Shown here: positions 7,461 to 15,950 of the stretch, piece after piece
Position numbering within the stretch: position 1 is the first letter of the stretch
Layout of the letters: every line of letters begins with the position of its first letter
Origin: Flammeovirgaceae bacterium BBD 1991-12
Lineage (GTDB): Bacteria; Bacteroidota; Bacteroidia; Cytophagales; Cyclobacteriaceae
DNA: 33,553 nucleotides
Direction of reading: 5' to 3'
Assembly (NCBI GenBank): GCA_001657315.1
Contig: LYSV01000153.1
Span: 9,835 to 43,387 of the forward strand
Program-made: the position numbers and the translations under genes
Notes under the pieces: generated by a model
Databases searched by the model: none
Told to the model about the DNA's origin: nothing
Seen by the model: the letters and a program-made list of their open reading frames with translations, nothing else

Positions 7461-7901
7461 ATGAACTACACAACAGCTATTGAAATCAACAAACCCGCGG
7501 AAAAAGTGATACAACTGTTCGATGATCAGGAGAATTATTACAAATGGATGAATGGACTCAAAAAATACAGGGTGTTTGAGGGAACTTTCGGACAGGAAAG
7601 AGCGAGAGCCGAGCTGGAGTTCCAGTTAGGCAAAAGAAAGTTGAAAATGACGGAAGAAGTTATCAGCAGAAACTTCCCTGCGGAATACACGGTACGCTAT
7701 GAAGCTGATGGTGTCAAAAACCTTGTAATAAACCGGTTTGAACCTGTGTCTGAAAGCAGAACCCGCTATTTAACTGAAAATGAATTTGAGCTGGGCGGAG
7801 TGATGAGACTAATGGGCTGGCTGATGCCTGGTTCCTTTAAGAAGCAAAGTATAAAATATCAAACAGACTTCAAGCACTTTGTGGAAACACCTTACACATG
7901 A
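7461..7901 (+). CDS. SRPBCC-family (START-like) protein
   Basis: 146 residues, one START/Bet v1-like fold. The opening strand YTTAIEINKPAEKVIQLFDD and the following helix with YYKWMNGLK are typical of polyketide-cyclase/SRPBCC proteins, as are the long anti-parallel strands (AELEFQLGKRKLKMTEEVI) and a C-terminal helix (KQSIKYQTDFKHFVE). Such proteins hold a hydrophobic ligand in a deep pocket; the ligand cannot be told. First gene of a three-gene run: 9 bases to the VOC gene and 8 more to a second SRPBCC gene, so one transcript is likely. Confidence 0.8.
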   Translation: MNYTTAIEINKPAEKVIQLFDDQENYYKWMNGLKKYRVFEGTFGQERARAELEFQLGKRKLKMTEEVISRNFPAEYTVRYEADGVKNLVINRFEPVSESRTRYLTENEFELGGVMRLMGWLMPGSFKKQSIKYQTDFKHFVETPYT

Positions 7902-7910
7902 TCACAAAAT

Positions 7911-8327
7911 ATGAAGTACCTTTTCATGGCCCTTCTCGCTTTGTCACTTACCATGGTTTATGGTCAGAATTCCACCATTGAGCTAAGTGGATTAACGATT
8001 GCCGTGACAAACACTACCGAAATGCTGAGGTTTTATGAAAAAGTGTTTAATTGTAACTTCAAAGAGGAAAAGGCAGGTGGGTCCAGACTCTACAAAACAA
8101 AACTTGCCGGGATCAGTACCGTATTCTGCCCGAACGAACTGGCTAATGTAGACGCCCGGCAAAACAGGCAGCAATTTGAGTTTGATGTACCCGACCTCAG
8201 CAAAATAAGGGAGCTGGTAAAAAACAATGGAGGAAGGATCCGGAATCATGCAGCAACATCCGGCGTAAACCGGCAGTTTTCTGTCATCGATCCCGACGGG
8301 AATACGATCATTTTTGTTCAGAAATAA
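7911..8327 (+). CDS. Exported VOC-family (glyoxalase/bleomycin-resistance fold) protein
   Basis: 138 residues. A signal peptide (MKYLFMALLALSLTMVYGQ) is followed by a VOC domain with the usual opening LTIAVTNTTEMLRFYEKVF and the closing FSVIDPDGNTIIF. Family members are metal-dependent lyases, isomerases, dioxygenases or binding proteins. The usual first His ligand of glyoxalases is Thr/Ala here (LTIAV), so metal catalysis is doubtful. Export is uncommon for VOC proteins. Middle gene of the SRPBCC-VOC-SRPBCC operon. Confidence 0.8.
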   Translation: MKYLFMALLALSLTMVYGQNSTIELSGLTIAVTNTTEMLRFYEKVFNCNFKEEKAGGSRLYKTKLAGISTVFCPNELANVDARQNRQQFEFDVPDLSKIRELVKNNGGRIRNHAATSGVNRQFSVIDPDGNTIIFVQK

Positions 8328-8335
8328 AACAGGTT

Positions 8336-8779
8336 ATGAGAGAAGTAAACGCTACTGTCGTCATTCATACCCCTACGGAACGGATCATCCGTGCTTTTTG
8401 GGATCATTCAATGCTAAGCGGCTGGTGGGGAGTGGAGCAGGCATATACCAGGCCCGAGACAGGAGCGCCTTATATTCTTACATGGCAAAATACAGAGCAG
8501 GGTTTTGGTTATGTCACATCAGGAGTCATCAGTGCTTTTGAGAAAGAAAGTCATCTTGAAATAGACCGGTTCATGTACCTGAATCCGCAGCGGAAGATCC
8601 TGGGGCCTATGAAATTATCAGTAAAAGCAGAAGAAAAGAACGGAGCTTCCTCACTTCATCTTTGTCAGAGTGGGTATGAGACAGGCGGCGACTGGGATTG
8701 GTATTATAAAAGTGTAAAAGACATCTGGCCCGGTGTGCTTGAGGAACTCAAGGCCTTTCTTGAGTCCAGCGCCGGATAA
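8336..8779 (+). CDS. SRPBCC-family protein, AHSA1-like
   Basis: 147 residues. Opening NATVVIHTPTERIIRAFWD, then SGWWGVEQAYTRPETGAPY, then YVTSGVISAFEKESHLEI are the AHSA1 (activator of Hsp90 ATPase homologue 1-like) pattern, ending in a helix VLEELKAFLESS. Bacterial members bind small ligands and are often next to HxlR/ArsR regulators or VOC proteins, as here. Last gene of the three-gene run, 8 bases after the VOC gene. A related gene lies at 15951 in the window; the two belong to the same superfamily but are not near-identical. Confidence 0.82.
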   Translation: MREVNATVVIHTPTERIIRAFWDHSMLSGWWGVEQAYTRPETGAPYILTWQNTEQGFGYVTSGVISAFEKESHLEIDRFMYLNPQRKILGPMKLSVKAEEKNGASSLHLCQSGYETGGDWDWYYKSVKDIWPGVLEELKAFLESSAG

Positions 8780-8835
8780 ATAATGATGGTTGTTTTATGT
8801 GATTTATCTGTTTTACAGTTTGATATAATGATACT

Positions 8836-9444
8836 ATGAAGTTCTGGATTTTTTTATTGTTTTTCATTTCTGCATGGAATATCAGCGCTCAGGATTTCAT
8901 AATAGAGATCGGCGGTGGTATTGGCAACGTGATAGACAAAGAACACCGCCAGGGTAAGGGACAGATCCATCTCTCCGGTATTTATAAGCTGTCGGAAAAA
9001 TCAGACATGGGCATAGACCTGGCTACGGGTGGAGACCTGTTCTTCGGAGACGACCCGGTTAACGACATGGATCAGGAGATCATATCACCCTATGGCACAA
9101 GGTTTGAATCAATCATGCTGTTGTTCAGGTATTTCCCGCTCGGAAAAAGGGTATTTTTCCTCGAGTCCAGAGCAGGGTACAGTTCACTGAATCTGTTTGT
9201 CCACACTGATGATACAAGAAAGATAGCGGAACCCAACCTTAGCCTGGCCTTTGGACCTGGCGCAATATTCAACGACGAGATCACCTGCTCACTGCGTTAT
9301 CAATATTATGGAAAAACAGCCCGGTTCCAGGGTTTCCGGGATACCACTGAGGTGATTTCCAACTCCGCCCATATCCATATCATCATGCTGCACCTCGCAT
9401 GGAGGATCAATCTGACAGACCTGTTTCGTCGTCCTACTCCTTAG
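8836..9444 (+). CDS. Outer-membrane beta-barrel-like protein, unknown function
   Basis: 202 residues. A signal peptide (MKFWIFLLFFISAWNISAQ) is followed by alternating amphipathic strands separated by polar turns (FIIEIGGGIGNV, QIHLSGIYKL, SDMGIDLATGGDLFFG, VFFLESRAGYSSL, LSLAFGPGAIF, CSLRYQYYG). This is the pattern of a small porin-like or OMP_b-brl protein of about eight to ten strands. The C-terminus (AWRINLTDLFRRPTP) lacks the usual final Phe, so the barrel call is moderate. It is separated from the SRPBCC operon by 56 bases and is convergent with the isomerase-like gene. Confidence 0.65.
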   Translation: MKFWIFLLFFISAWNISAQDFIIEIGGGIGNVIDKEHRQGKGQIHLSGIYKLSEKSDMGIDLATGGDLFFGDDPVNDMDQEIISPYGTRFESIMLLFRYFPLGKRVFFLESRAGYSSLNLFVHTDDTRKIAEPNLSLAFGPGAIFNDEITCSLRYQYYGKTARFQGFRDTTEVISNSAHIHIIMLHLAWRINLTDLFRRPTP

Positions 9445-9497
9445 TTAAAACCACCTGCAGTACATGACAAAACCACTCTTCCTCCGGTATTCACTCT

Positions 9498-10418
9498 TTA
9501 AAAACTATCTACCTTCCGGTAAGCATCGATCACGGCCAGCTCCCCTTCCTGGCCGGCAGTGGAGTTCCCGTGCTCCATCCCAATGATCCCTTCGAATGAC
9601 CTGGAATGAAGGTGTTTAAATACGTTCAGATAATTGATCTCACCGGTGGTGGGCTCCTTGCGCCCGGGGTTATCACCTACCTGAAAATAAGCAATCTCAT
9701 CCCAGGCCTTATCGATATTCGGTATGATATTTCCTTCGGTGATCTGCTGGTGATAGACATCAAATAAAATTTTGCAGGAAGGGCTGTCCACAGCCCTGCA
9801 TATCTCATAAGCCTGCGGGATCTTCGTTAGAAACTGTCCCGCATGGTTGGACCACCAGTTAAGCGGCTCCAGCACCATCACCAGCCCATGGGGTTCGAGA
9901 ATAGCACAGGCCTGTCTCAACGATTCAACTACATTAGCTGTCTGATAGCCCATCTCCAGCCTCAGGTCCACATACCCTGGCACTACGGTCATCCACCGGG
10001 CATTGGTGCGTTTAGCTACTTCTACGGATCCCCTGATATCTTCCAGGAACTCCTTTCTGAGATCTGTATCACCGCTGGTAAGGTTGGGCTCTTTCCAGTA
10101 GATCTTATGCGCCACAAAAACCCCCATGGTCATCTCCAGCTCCTGCATCTTTTTAGCAATACGCTCCTGATCCTGAAGGGATCGTTTTTTCATCCCGTTG
10201 TCTTCCAGAGCTCTGAAACCCATATCATACATAAACTGAAGCTGGTCTTGCACATCATTACCGGCACTGTGTTTGAACATACCAAAATGTGGCGCATAGT
10301 TCAGTTTAAATGACTTATGTGGTTTGACCTGCTCAGTGTGAGGCAGCCTCGGTGCAGGGATCAGGGGAGCGGCAGCAACGGCCTTAAAAGAATTACTTAG
10401 AAAAGTACGCCTTTCCAT
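9498..10418 (-). CDS. Exported sugar isomerase/epimerase, hydroxypyruvate isomerase-like TIM barrel
   Basis: 306 residues from the ATG at 10418, which opens a Tat-type signal (MERRTFLSNSFKAVAAAPLIPAP); an upstream TTG at 10436 is less likely. The body is an AP-endonuclease-2-like TIM barrel with the metal ligands of hydroxypyruvate isomerases: E in MVLEPLNWW, D and H in ILFDVYHQQITEGN, E in GIIGMEHGNS, plus the marker QVGDNPGRKEPTTGEINY. Known Hyi enzymes interconvert hydroxypyruvate and tartronate semialdehyde; exported relatives in Bacteroidota and Planctomycetes often sit with Gfo/Idh/MocA oxidoreductases and act on keto-sugars, as the neighbour here suggests. Last gene of the minus-strand operon. 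Confidence 0.82.
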   Translation of the reverse strand: MERRTFLSNSFKAVAAAPLIPAPRLPHTEQVKPHKSFKLNYAPHFGMFKHSAGNDVQDQLQFMYDMGFRALEDNGMKKRSLQDQERIAKKMQELEMTMGVFVAHKIYWKEPNLTSGDTDLRKEFLEDIRGSVEVAKRTNARWMTVVPGYVDLRLEMGYQTANVVESLRQACAILEPHGLVMVLEPLNWWSNHAGQFLTKIPQAYEICRAVDSPSCKILFDVYHQQITEGNIIPNIDKAWDEIAYFQVGDNPGRKEPTTGEINYLNVFKHLHSRSFEGIIGMEHGNSTAGQEGELAVIDAYRKVDSF

Positions 10419-10479
10419 AATTTCGGATTTTTTCAATGTATGTATTTACAGCATTATCATCGGGCGGGTGGCTCTGTGG

Positions 10480-11814
10480 TTATATGAATCTTGTTACCCC
10501 GGGAACCGGCACAGGATACTGGCCGTTTTCATCAGGCGCCACAGGGGCCGGATCATCCCACGAATCCAGTTCAGGCACCAGCTTGTGATTACTGGCCATG
10601 GCTTCATCCCAGCCGATGAGCTGGCCTGAGTAGGTAGCCATTCTCCCCAGAATAGCGGTCATGGTGCTTTTAGCGCCTATTTCAGTATCGTCAAGAAGGT
10701 ACTCACCTGCCCTGACCGCCGCAAAGAGTTCATTGTGCTCCTGCTGATAGGGATTGGTATCATTCACATCACTATGCTCGTAGAGCACCTTTCCGTCCCG
10801 GGACTTAATAATACCCTTGTTTCCTCCATCCACAAGTATACTGCCTTGTGTGGTCTGAAACACTTCTTCCACACGGTTCATACAGCCTCTTTGGTGCCGG
10901 CACTGGCTGGAAATAATGGTTCCATCGGCATATTCAAATTCAACAAAATGATGATCAAAGATCTGTCCGTGGTCCTTTCCCTTTCTTACTTCCCGGCCTC
11001 CCATACCCTGAGCAGATACAGGATAACTACCGATGAACCAGTTGGCCACATCCATATTATGAATGTGCTGCTCCAGTATATGGTCTCCACACAGCCAGGT
11101 GAAGTAGTACCAGTTACGCATCTGGTATTCCAGTTCCGTTTGCTGATCCTGCCGTGAACGGACCCATACACCGCCACTGTTCCAATACACCTGACCGGAA
11201 ACAATGTCTCCTACCTTTCCACCGTCAAGGCTCTTCTTCACCTGCAGGTAGTTTTGCTGGTAACGACGCTGCAGCCCCACCACTACATTCAGTTTTTTCT
11301 GCTTCGCAGCCTTACCGGCTTCCAGTACTTTTTTCACCCCTGTCACATCCGTAGCCACAGGTTTTTCCATAAAAACATGCCTGCCTTTGTTTATGGCATA
11401 TTCAAAATGCTGTGGCCGAAAACCCGGAGGGGTAGCAAGAATAACCACATCCGCCAGATCAATAGCTTTTTTATAGGCATCGAAACCGACAAACCTGGAT
11501 CCGTCATCCACCTCCAGACGACCACTCTTACCATATTTGGCATTAAGTCCTTTAAAGCTTTTTTCCAGCCGGTCTTCAAACACGTCCGCGAGAGCTACCA
11601 GCCGGACGCCGGGATCAGCTTCCAGGGCCTGGGCAGCCGCTCCGGTTCCCCGTCCTCCACAACCCACCACAGCCACCTTTATTACATCCCTTGCATCTAC
11701 CCATGCACTGCCGGAAACAGGTAATGTGGTTAGGGCTACACCGGTACTGACCGCCCTGGCAGAGTTTTTAATAAAATCCCTTCTGGTTTGCTTTGGAATG
11801 GCATGGTCTGTCAT
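10480..11814 (-). CDS. Tat-exported Gfo/Idh/MocA-family oxidoreductase
   Basis: 444 residues. The N-terminus has a twin-arginine motif (QTRRDFIKNSA) and a hydrophobic stretch. A Rossmann nucleotide site follows (VAVVGCGGRGTGAAAQ), then the family marker FMEKPVATD with the active-site Lys in EKP. The C-terminal alpha/beta domain has DHILEQHIHNMD, the usual site of the catalytic Asp/His. Family members oxidise or reduce sugars, inositols and glycosides with bound NAD(P). Tat export with cofactor fits periplasmic keto-glycoside chemistry, for which this subgroup is known in Bacteroidota. 61 bases separate it from the isomerase gene and 30 from the SUMF1-domain gene, so one operon is likely. Confidence 0.88.
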   Translation of the reverse strand: MTDHAIPKQTRRDFIKNSARAVSTGVALTTLPVSGSAWVDARDVIKVAVVGCGGRGTGAAAQALEADPGVRLVALADVFEDRLEKSFKGLNAKYGKSGRLEVDDGSRFVGFDAYKKAIDLADVVILATPPGFRPQHFEYAINKGRHVFMEKPVATDVTGVKKVLEAGKAAKQKKLNVVVGLQRRYQQNYLQVKKSLDGGKVGDIVSGQVYWNSGGVWVRSRQDQQTELEYQMRNWYYFTWLCGDHILEQHIHNMDVANWFIGSYPVSAQGMGGREVRKGKDHGQIFDHHFVEFEYADGTIISSQCRHQRGCMNRVEEVFQTTQGSILVDGGNKGIIKSRDGKVLYEHSDVNDTNPYQQEHNELFAAVRAGEYLLDDTEIGAKSTMTAILGRMATYSGQLIGWDEAMASNHKLVPELDSWDDPAPVAPDENGQYPVPVPGVTRFI

Positions 11815-11844
11815 GATCTATGATATTGGTTGGTGTTAATATAC

Positions 11845-12813
11845 TCAATATTCTTCAAGAGGCTGTCCCCAGTACTTTTCCATTTCTTCTCTTTCAGGCA
11901 CGGTTCGGGGGCGAACGATGCGAAATCCCACATGGGTGGCGTCCGTATGCCACCAGAGACTTTTGGGGAACTGTGGGTCTCTTCTTTTCCAGCTTTCCTT
12001 CGAATGATCTCGTGCTGCACTCCGTAATTTACCCGCTGGGTCCATAAAAGAGCCGCCACGGACCACCCTCGGATAGAGGTCTTCGGCAAAGACAACCGGA
12101 TCTGTTGATCCTACAAAACTGGCATAAGCATTTTCAGCATATCCGTCGATCACCCATTCAGCCACGTTACCGTGCATATCATAAAGCCCCCACTGGTTGG
12201 GCGATTTAAGGCCCGGCCTATGAAATGAGCCTCCACTGTTTCCACCAAACCATGCACATTCTTTCAGTCGATCCGGATCATTGCCAAATGAAAAAGCTGT
12301 TGTGCTCCCAGCGCGGCATGCATATTCCCATTCTGCCTCTGTAGGCAACCGGTAGAATCTACCCGTTTTGGCGGTAAGCCATTTACAGAACATACTGGCG
12401 GCATACTGTGTCACATTCACCACCGGATGTCCCTCCTTGTTAAAATTCACGTAGGGCATAGTAGCACCTGAAATACCATCGATATCGATCATCACATGCC
12501 CCTTGTCCGGCGACTTCTGCCGGTCCGTTTCCCTGTATAAATAAAGCTGGTAAAGATCCCATGTAATTTCAAAAGAGCTCATCCAGAAATCACTCATCCG
12601 TATCTCACGCACCGGGCCTTCATCGTTTTTCCTTCCTGGCTCAGGCTCAGGGCTTCCAAGATAAAAACTACCGCCTTTTATGGCCTTCATCTCAATTTTC
12701 AGACCAGAGCCTGCAATTTCTTCTTCATAATCCAAAAATTCTGCTGACGGTTTTGTACATGGAGGGCTGCCTTCATGAAGTATGAGGAACAGTAAACAGA
12801 GATATGGCTTCAT
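11845..12813 (-). CDS. SUMF1/FGE-sulfatase-domain protein, without the FGE cysteines
   Basis: 322 residues. A short hydrophobic N-terminus (MKPYLCLLFLILHEG) ends near a Cys (SPPC), perhaps a lipoprotein signal although the lipobox is poor. The rest is a formylglycine-generating-enzyme fold: MKAIKGGSFYLGS, DFWMSSFEITWDLY, PVVNVTQYAASMFCKWL, YRLPTEAEWEYACRAG, YDMHGNVAEWV, VVRGGSF and VGFRIVRP. True FGEs carry two Cys just before the end (SxxC...C); here the segment reads RGGSFMDPAGKLRSAARD with none, so copper-dependent oxidation of sulfatase Cys is not expected. Such proteins in Bacteroidota serve as binding or structural modules or act on other substrates. First gene of the operon with the MocA and isomerase genes. 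Confidence 0.85.
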   Translation of the reverse strand: MKPYLCLLFLILHEGSPPCTKPSAEFLDYEEEIAGSGLKIEMKAIKGGSFYLGSPEPEPGRKNDEGPVREIRMSDFWMSSFEITWDLYQLYLYRETDRQKSPDKGHVMIDIDGISGATMPYVNFNKEGHPVVNVTQYAASMFCKWLTAKTGRFYRLPTEAEWEYACRAGSTTAFSFGNDPDRLKECAWFGGNSGGSFHRPGLKSPNQWGLYDMHGNVAEWVIDGYAENAYASFVGSTDPVVFAEDLYPRVVRGGSFMDPAGKLRSAARDHSKESWKRRDPQFPKSLWWHTDATHVGFRIVRPRTVPEREEMEKYWGQPLEEY

Positions 12814-12979
12814 CCGCAGGGCTGATTGGGTTTTACCGGCAAGTTACAAGTTAAAGCATTTCAGACATATATAATGAGTGTCATTCGTTTACTTAAGTGT
12901 TATAATTTTTACTTTCAGCTTATATTTCCACCGAAATCATTCCAAAACCCAACCTACATTTCGTAGCTTTCCGGCGTCA

Positions 12980-15262
12980 ATGACAGGCACTTTTCTGAAC
13001 AATAAAACTACTCTTCTCGCTGCATTGAGTCTTTTTCTGGGCAGTATATATTACGCTTGTCAAAACGAAAAACAGACCACCCGGCCCGACCTGAATTCGG
13101 ATACAGAACATTTGCTGATCAGCGATGATCAGTTTGTGGGATCGGAACAATGCATGACCTGTCATCAGGAAGCCTATGAGGCCTGGCAAGGCTCCCATCA
13201 CGACCTGGCTATGCAGGAGGCTACTCCTGAGACTGTTCTGGGCGACTTTTCGGACGTATCCTACACCACAGATGAAGGTATGCGATCTTTCTTCTACACC
13301 AGGGGCGACGAATACTGGGTAAATACGGAAGGACCGGACGGTGAACACCATGATTACAAAATCATATATACCTATGGCATTACACCATTGCAACAGTACA
13401 TCGTGGCCTTTCCCGATGGCAAATACCAGTGCCTGGTCACCGCATGGGATACTGAAGAAAAAAAATGGTTCGACCTCTATCCACAGTTGAAGATCGTACA
13501 TGAGGAATGGCTGCACTGGTCTCGTGGTGCGATGAACTGGAATACCATGTGCTCCGACTGCCACTCCACCAATGTGAAGAAAAACTTCAATGAAACAACC
13601 GGCAGCTTCAACACTACCTTCGCCATCATGAATGTAAGCTGTGAAGCATGCCACGGGCCGGGCCGGGATCACCTTGAAGCCGTCTCAACGCAAAAAGGTG
13701 ATGCCCCTTATGTAAAAACAGGGCTGAAAATGACAAAAGACACCCCTCCCAAAGCGCTGGTCGATGCCTGTGGCCGGTGTCATATCAGAAGGGAGCAGCT
13801 CACGCCGGCTTTCAACTGGCAGGGCTCCTTAATGGACCATTACTATCCGCAGTTGCTTACCGAAAGGCTATACCATGCTGATGGGCAGATCCTCGATGAG
13901 GTATACGTTTGGGGTTCCTTTGTGCAAAGCAAAATGTACATGAACAACGTCACTTGTACGGACTGTCATGATGCGCACAGCCTGAAACTAAAAGCTACTG
14001 ACAATACGTTATGCACAAGTTGTCACGAACCAGAAAAATACGATGTGCTGCTGCATACACACCACACTCCGGATACCGAAGGCGCCGCCTGCATCAATTG
14101 TCACATGCCGGGCAGGTATTATATGGTCAATGATTTCAGGCGCGATCACAGCTTCCGCATACCCCGGCCTGACCTGAGTGTGAAATACGGTACACCCAAC
14201 GCCTGCAACATGTGTCATACCTCCCGGAATGCCGAATGGGCCTGGGAGGCATTTCAGAACTGGTATGGTGAACCGGACTACACTCATTTTTCAGAGGTGC
14301 TGGCATGGGGGCAAACGGCAGACACTGCTTCTGTAAGAGCTCTTCAGCAGATGGTAGGTGATCTACAGGAACCACCCATAGCAAGAGCTACCGGCATAAC
14401 CTACCTTTCGCGGTTTCAGAATGAAAACGTCCTTAAAAGTATGGTGCCCTACCTGAAGGACCCTCACCCATTGTTGAGGGCCGCCACTACGGATGCGCTG
14501 GCCCAGGCAGCACCATTGTACTTTGCCCGTGAGATGTTTGACGGCCTCTCCGATGAGAACAGAGCTGTCCGTATCAAAACCTACGAAGCCCTGGCCGGCT
14601 TCCCTGAGGACCAGATCCCATTGTCCTTCAGGGAAAGTCATGTTAAGGCAAGACAGGAGTTCTACCGCTATTTTATGGCCACAGCAGACTTTCCGGGCGG
14701 ACAGGCCCACAAGGCACTATACTATCAGAAAACAGGCAGGATCGATTCGGCTATTCTGGCCTACGAAAAGGCTATTCAAATGGACAATTACCAGAACATG
14801 GCCAGGATCAACCTCGCCAACCTTTACTATCAGAAAGGGTGGATGCAGAAGGCAGAGTCAACCTTTAGAGAAGTTATCCGTCAGGAGCCTGAATTCGCGG
14901 AGACCTACTATTCCCTTGGACTATTGTACGCTGAGCAGAATCGTATCTCTGAGGCGATCACGCAAATGGAAAAAACCCTCTCCCTGCAGACCAGCAACCC
15001 CCGGATATTCTACAACCTGGGGCTGCTTTATCAAAAGGATCAAAAAAATGAACGTGCCGAAACCGTTTTTGAGCGGGGATTAAGCCATCACCCGCAAGAC
15101 GAAAGTTTGCTTTATGCTATGGTGTTTTTGCAGGCTATGCAAATGAACAATAAAGAGAAGGCCCGAACCTACCTCAGGCAGCTCATCAAACTATTCCCTG
15201 ACAACCCTGACTATCAACAACTCTGGTCACAGCTCTCTGCACAGGGCGCCGGGCCATCCTGA
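12980..15262 (+). CDS. Octahaem c-type cytochrome lipoprotein with HEAT-like and TPR repeats
   Basis: 760 residues from the ATG at 12980, chosen because it opens a lipoprotein-like signal (TTLLAALSLFLGSIYYAC) whereas the GTG at 12878 adds an unrelated stretch. Eight CxxCH haem sites start at nt 13151 (CMTCH), 13550 (CSDCH), 13640 (CEACH), 13769 (CGRCH), 13955 (CTDCH), 14012 (CTSCH), 14090 (CINCH) and 14204 (CNMCH). The first, in GSEQCMTCHQEAYEAWQGSHH, is the cytochrome c554 pattern. After the haems come a HEAT-like part (~nt 14330-14640) and four to five TPRs (GRIDSAILAYEKAI, GWMQKAESTFREVI, NRISEAITQMEKTL, NERAETVFERGL). It would act in the periplasm, anchored to a membrane, in electron transfer or redox of small N/S compounds; the TPR/HEAT tail suggests a protein partner. 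Divergent from the SUMF1 operon. Confidence 0.88.
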   Translation: MTGTFLNNKTTLLAALSLFLGSIYYACQNEKQTTRPDLNSDTEHLLISDDQFVGSEQCMTCHQEAYEAWQGSHHDLAMQEATPETVLGDFSDVSYTTDEGMRSFFYTRGDEYWVNTEGPDGEHHDYKIIYTYGITPLQQYIVAFPDGKYQCLVTAWDTEEKKWFDLYPQLKIVHEEWLHWSRGAMNWNTMCSDCHSTNVKKNFNETTGSFNTTFAIMNVSCEACHGPGRDHLEAVSTQKGDAPYVKTGLKMTKDTPPKALVDACGRCHIRREQLTPAFNWQGSLMDHYYPQLLTERLYHADGQILDEVYVWGSFVQSKMYMNNVTCTDCHDAHSLKLKATDNTLCTSCHEPEKYDVLLHTHHTPDTEGAACINCHMPGRYYMVNDFRRDHSFRIPRPDLSVKYGTPNACNMCHTSRNAEWAWEAFQNWYGEPDYTHFSEVLAWGQTADTASVRALQQMVGDLQEPPIARATGITYLSRFQNENVLKSMVPYLKDPHPLLRAATTDALAQAAPLYFAREMFDGLSDENRAVRIKTYEALAGFPEDQIPLSFRESHVKARQEFYRYFMATADFPGGQAHKALYYQKTGRIDSAILAYEKAIQMDNYQNMARINLANLYYQKGWMQKAESTFREVIRQEPEFAETYYSLGLLYAEQNRISEAITQMEKTLSLQTSNPRIFYNLGLLYQKDQKNERAETVFERGLSHHPQDESLLYAMVFLQAMQMNNKEKARTYLRQLIKLFPDNPDYQQLWSQLSAQGAGPS

Positions 15263-15435
15263 ATGATCAGCCGAATGTAGTATCCCATTGTCTACGCAGG
15301 ATTTACCTTCGCCCACACCACCTGAATCAATCATAGAGCCCAGAAGGGACAGACTATACTATAATCGAGTGAGAAGATCATTTTCCCTTGGTTTAAGACC
15401 CGGAGGAGCACTTGCCTTCTTGTGGAAGTTGGATA

Positions 15436-15864
15436 CTACTTTAACTTAAGATGCTCTTCTCTTAATTTGTCCATGATGACGGCATACCCGTCATATCCCT
15501 TATCCAGTATGACCTGTGCCTTTGCCCTGTCCTGATCACCCACAGGCTTATATTTTAAACTCCACCGGGTATTTTCCATGAGAATAGGGAAAAGGTCAAT
15601 TCCCTTTTCAGTAAGCAGATATCTGATCTTTTGCTTGTGCTCAGGATCACTTTTTCTGTAGATCAGTCCTTCTTCTTCCATCGATTGTAAACGGCTGGCG
15701 AGGATATTGGAAGCAATCTTTTCGGTGGATTGAAGGAATTCCCTGAAATATTTCTTTCCCTCGATCATCATGTCCCTTATGATCAGTAAAGTCCACTTGT
15801 CACCAAAAACATCCAGCGCCAGGTACTGCGGACAATCTGACCGATATTCTTTTTTCCTTTTCAT
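15436..15864 (-). CDS. HxlR-family winged-helix regulator
   Basis: 142 residues. Opening CPQYLALDVFGDKWTLLIIRDM is the HxlR/MarR-like family marker, with a Cys near the N-terminus (C11) that in relatives can sense oxidants or electrophiles. The recognition helix and wing follow (ASNILASRLQSMEEEGLIYRKS...RYLLTEKG). The C-terminal ~40 residues are a helical dimerisation tail. It is divergent from an SRPBCC gene, with a 16-bp inverted repeat over both promoters, so it most likely represses itself and its neighbour and responds to a ligand or oxidant. Confidence 0.88.
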   Translation of the reverse strand: MKRKKEYRSDCPQYLALDVFGDKWTLLIIRDMMIEGKKYFREFLQSTEKIASNILASRLQSMEEEGLIYRKSDPEHKQKIRYLLTEKGIDLFPILMENTRWSLKYKPVGDQDRAKAQVILDKGYDGYAVIMDKLREEHLKLK

Positions 15865-15881
15865 AAAATATTTTCAAAACC

Positions 15882-15936
15882 AGTTGCAAAATAAAACCAT
15901 TTTGATCATCATTACAACCAGTTTTATTTTGCAACT
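15882..15936. promoter_or_regulatory. Overlapping divergent promoters inside a perfect 16-bp inverted repeat
   Basis: AGTTGCAAAATAAAAC (15882-15897) and GTTTTATTTTGCAACT (15921-15936) are exact reverse complements, 23 bases apart. Each arm contains a -7-like box TATTTTG. Plus strand: TTG at 15902-15904, 20 bases, TATTTTG at 15925-15931, for the SRPBCC gene. Minus strand: TTG at 15917-15915, 21 bases, TATTTTG at 15893-15887, for the HxlR gene. Each -33 element lies inside the other's spacer. HxlR dimers on the arms would block both -7 boxes. Confidence 0.75.
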
Positions 15937-15950
15937 ACTTTTAAAAGACT

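Noticed and set aside
8790-8822. Promoter of the beta-barrel-like gene (TTG...TACAGTTTG)
   Set aside because: The -7 box has one extra base and lies only 13 bases before the ATG.
11845-12813. Formylglycine-generating enzyme (sulfatase activator)
   Set aside because: The fold is right but both active-site Cys are missing and no sulfatase gene is in the window.
12878-12979. Longer N-terminus of the octahaem protein from a GTG
   Set aside because: The ATG at 12980 opens a lipoprotein-like signal; the extension would bury it.
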